From Hemicentrotus pulcherrimus (Eukaryota; Echinodermata; Echinoidea; Camarodonta; Strongylocentrotidae), in contig BEXV01000096.1 in assembly GCA_003118195.1 (NCBI GenBank), positions 51,635-115,634 on the forward strand: DNA of 64,000 bases, in the 5' to 3' direction. The notes under the pieces are model-generated. The model saw nothing but the letters and a program-made list of their open reading frames with translations. It was not told where the DNA came from and ran no database searches. Shown here piece by piece: positions 60,601-64,000 of the stretch (positions within the stretch are counted from its first letter, which is position 1; each line of letters begins with the position of its first letter). Made by a program: the position numbers and the translations under genes.

Positions 60601-62400
60601 TGTACCCGAGGAGAAATACAAAAAAATACTTCGTTCTAGATATAATTGGTATTTCCCCAAAGGCTGTGTTGCTTGTTGTTTGAATAGTTGCATGATTTCT
60701 ACCAGAGTCAGGACTTCCAAATCGTGTTGTTAAACATTTTTTTCTTTTGATTTCTACCTTCAATTTTCGCGAAACATTTCAGTTAGGCTGTCTACACTGA
60801 TCGTGTCTCCTAGTATGACACACGACCGTCTGGCATCAAATTAATATTTGTTTTAGGGACCTGCCAGCCAAGATTTTTCGGAGGCAAGAAATCAGAAAAT
60901 CATGTCAAGATTTGTCAGGGTATTTCGAGTCCAATCTTGAGTCACATCAGTGACTTTGACACGACCGCAGTCCTGTCTCTTATTGAACCTTTCTTGTCTA
61001 TCAATCTTCCACCAATATCGATCATAATTATTTGGAGAAGAAGAGATTTCAATTATTTTGCCCTGTGATTCAGATTTTTGTGGTTTACTGATTTGTCATC
61101 ATCCCACTCAATTATTTCTCACTTTGCTCGGAGCAATAATTAATTGAGCTCCAAAACAAGAACAGAGCTACAGACCAAGATATCCATAGTTGTCTTGATT
61201 GTCGGGCTCTCATCATCAGTCGCGGACTCTCTGAATCATCAATAATCAAAATTTAGGCAAAGATGATAATAGTTGAAGAAGTCACTCATCAGAAGGATAT
61301 GATTGGTTAAAATTGTGATTCTGTTCACGATTTTGTTTAGATTCGTCAGTGCTTTGGTATAAAGGAGATAACAATTTTATTCTTCTTTGAAACTCTGCTG
61401 ATATCTTCTGTTACAATATTAACCTTAGAGGTTGATTTCATATGTTTTCCTGCTGAGAAAATATATTGGAATTGCCTCAGGATCACCCCCGTTATAAACT
61501 GGAAAAAGTGAATATATTGCCTTTGAACTATGAGATCATCAGAAGCTTAAACCGGCGTGTCCGTCGATTAAATCAATACGAAGAATCTACTCTGATATGA
61601 CAGGTATCACTCTCTTTAGAATAATCGAATCAGTGAGGTTCAGCACTTCAGCATCAAGTTAACCATGCCAGTCTCTTCTGAATACACCCATCATGAATTT
61701 TAATTGTAAGATTATTCCATCGAGCAAACAATCCTCAGATCCAATAAAGAACATCTTATTAAGCATGGAGAGGAGAAGAAGGAGGAGAAGAATAAAACAA
61801 TGAAGACAACCCTGGATGGGGAATTAATAATCTAGAAAAGCGAAAGGAGATACCATAGGAGAGAAGAGTGTTAACGTCTGGAGACGCTCAAGGTCTAGGA
61901 GGAGCATCTTGGTTTGGATGAGAGTGAGATGAAGAGGAAGGATGAGCAACGATAGATGTCAGAATAGATCCATCACGGTGACCATGGTCTAGACCAGTTG
62001 GCTCTCTCCTCCAAAGAGTCAATGTCAAGCCACATCTATAGTCTATCTCATCTAAACTCGGTCATTGTGGCACCAACATTAATGGTGGAGATTGACTTTA
62101 AGACTGTAATTATACCAGGTATTTTTGCTATGATTTTCGCCACCTTCTCGTACAAAACCATTACAAGCTTGTCCGGATGATGAGTTGAAGGATCATTGTA
62201 ATCACGATGTTAGGTGTTTCACATTTTCACCTGATAACCCATGAACCTTGGTGCGCATTTCAACCCAGAATGTTATTGCTTGGAGTCCTTGTCATGCATT
62301 GAAAAAAAGAGTTGTCTGGGGAAAATGTAATGAATTCCACATGAGTTTAACAACTTTTGTTAAGCAACCGGATGTCTTTGAATATATTTGAATTGTCACC
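57680..62400. other. Unannotated noncoding stretch
   Basis: AT-rich DNA with only chance-length frames. A GC-moderate purine-rich part lies at about 61,750-62,170. No exon with paired splice sites was recognised. Confidence 0.45.
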
Positions 62401-62459
62401 ACCCCGAATGGTAGATAAAATTAATGTAGTCACCGAATGGATGATGATGTTGATTGGGC

Positions 62460-62640
62460 TGGTAGTAAGGCTAGAGAGGGAAGGCGTATGTGGAAGAGGC
62501 GATGTTCCCCAGGTAGGAGCAATTTGAGATGGCGTCGGAACCCATCTTGAGCCGCAACAGGGAGCAGCGATCACATGCCGCCCATCTTGATGTGGTACCG
62601 AGAGATACAAGGAGATACGGGCAGGGTCAATCTCTATAGA
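62460..62640. other. GC-richer island, possible exon or regulatory element
   Basis: About 180 bases have clearly higher GC (around half) than their surroundings. All three minus-strand frames are partly open, the longest being 87 codons (62347-62610). Another minus frame reads MGSDAISNCSYLGNIASSTY and then meets a TAG that itself follows a pyrimidine-rich stretch. CCATCTTGA occurs twice, about 40 bases apart (62540-62548 and 62583-62591), with GATGGCG nearby, a loose YY1-like cluster. I cannot decide between exon, pseudo-exon and regulatory element. Confidence 0.25.
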
Positions 62641-62817
62641 TGTAGCAAACCATCAGAGGATGATGCCGTCAAGCAGAAAAAGTGAGGCTGGTAGAGATGT
62701 AGCTAGTATAGATGTAGTCTTGTATCGAGACTTTTAAAATAGTTGTGAGGCGAACAACCTTCGTAATTTTACATGTAAATGTTAGATTACATTTAAGTCA
62801 TACTTTCTCCGTACTGT

Positions 62818-62906
62818 AGGAGTAGCAGTAGTAGTAGTAGAAGTAGTAGGAGCAGCATCATCAAAAGTAGTAGTAGTAGTAGTAGTAATAGTAGAAGTAA
62901 TAGTAA
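62818..62906. repeat. (TAG/AGT)n microsatellite
   Basis: About 85 bases of AGT units with AGC, AGA and ATC variants. Confidence 0.95.
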
Positions 62907-62909
62907 ATG

Positions 62910-64000
62910 ATTTCAATGCCAAATTGTAAAATTTTCTTGAAGTGATTAAAATGAAGTGATGTTAAAGGGGGCTAATTTAATACTGGTAATCGTCATATTG
63001 AAACATTTTAAGTTAAACTATAATGTACTTTAAGTACGTTGCTTAAAGTTGCTTTTAACATTGGAGGGAGGAAACAAAATATAATCATTCTTTATCATAG
63101 GAAGAAAAGTTTAAATATGTAAATGCGGAGTCGTGGACCATGTTAAATGTTAGGAATTAAGAGATCTTTTAAATAGATTGTTTAAAGGTAGATTTGAAGA
63201 TAACCATATCCTATTCACTATTTCTAGTCATCAAACATGGGTTGTGAAAGCAAGCTGTGACTGCGGGAAGAGCATTCAGATAGTGAAAAACTTGTGAGAT
63301 TGTATCCAGTAGAATGAATGTTCTTATCAATGTCGTAGATGGGTAGCGAGGTTGACATGATGAACGACTTATCGGAGCTACGTTTGTTCGCCTGTCGAAA
63401 CATTATCAATTCATGTCATTTCGAGATTGCCAAAACTGTCTCGTTACTCTCGTTTTTTCCAAGATAACATACCCTTTCACAGTAACCCGTCACTTCACAT
63501 TACTCTCTTTCCAATTAATCTTTGAGTTGGTGTTTCTTAAACGAAAAAGTGAAGAAAATGTCATTTTGAATACTTACAGATGATGTGGATACAATTACAA
63601 TGCATGGCACAATTTCAACCTTACTGAATGATAAGCGAGATGTATAGACGAGAACTAGAGACGGAGATAACAGTTTGTCAGCTAGTGAAGGAAAACATAG
63701 AAGGAGAGAAAAAATTGAAGGAGGAGATGAAGGAACAAAAAAATTGTCAGAATGGAGCGTTATCAAACAAGAAGAAAGAGCAATTTGTCAAAATATGATT
63801 ACTACATACATGGTAATTAGAGCGTGTCTGTTTTGGAATATTGGTAACTCACTTTTTGGTCAATTGCAGTTGCATTAGGCCATGGCATATTATGATCAAC
63901 CCGAATATATACAACGGGTCCATGTGTTTAATATTATAAATACCGTCTTAATACTTTTGTAAAGATATACCAGAATGAGAGATGTTATCACAAACAAGTA
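62910..64000. other. Unannotated noncoding stretch to the window end
   Basis: AT-rich DNA. A minus-strand block at 63580-63625 has a fair acceptor (CGCTTATCATTCAG) and a strong donor (CATCT|GTAAGT) around a 15-codon frame, too short to call. No gene is supported. Confidence 0.45.

Overview
The window looks like AT-rich animal DNA (GC roughly in the mid-30s percent by eye) that is intergenic or intronic. There are no bacterial-style operons, no ribosome-binding sites and no long reading frames. With about 7% stop codons per frame-codon at this composition, a chance open frame of around 125 codons is expected somewhere in 64 kb. The longest frame that is not low-complexity is 138 codons (minus strand, 51143-51559). 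Frame length therefore supports no gene, and I recognise no protein domain except a degraded retrotransposon tail. The source is probably a marine invertebrate, perhaps a sea urchin or another echinoderm. That is inferred from very dense CT/GA microsatellites, (TAA)n arrays, seven copies of the octamer TAGGCCTA, an L2-like retrotransposon tail and a TTAA-flanked miniature transposon. The taxon is not proven.

Layout. 1-2,340: AT-rich DNA, microsatellites and the 3' end of an L2-like element on the minus strand. 2,340-18,500: unannotatable DNA with scattered regulatory-looking sites (CTCF-like at 5.4 kb, CRE plus CCAAT at 8.96 kb, paired M-boxes at 15.1 kb, a CpG cluster at 16.6 kb). 18,525-19,105: the same 290 bases twice, joined by one N, almost certainly an assembly artefact. 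19.2-30 kb: AT-rich DNA with purine/pyrimidine tracts. 29.7-30.2 kb: two small plus-strand exon-like blocks with good splice sites and compatible phase. 31.6-32.5 kb: a 358-base gap inside (TAA)n arrays. 33.2-37.9 kb: the densest GA/CT region. 41.1-42.8 kb: two minus-strand exon-like blocks, the last with a stop codon and a downstream poly(A) signal. 47.7-48.2 kb: a 535-bp TTAA-bounded inverted-repeat element. 53.1-53.6 kb: the most gene-like place, with GC box, CCAAT box and a leader almost free of ATG ending in a consensus splice donor on the plus strand. 53.6-64 kb: presumably intron or intergenic DNA, with a GC-richer island at 62.46-62.64 kb.

If genes are present, they are multi-exon genes with tiny exons, most of which cannot be called by eye. 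The coding calls below are splice-model hypotheses. They rest only on splice consensus, open frame, phase and local composition, and should be read with the low confidences given. I found no evidence for a new biological system here. The items most worth checking are the 53.2 kb promoter and leader, the splice-flanked blocks, and the TTAA element.
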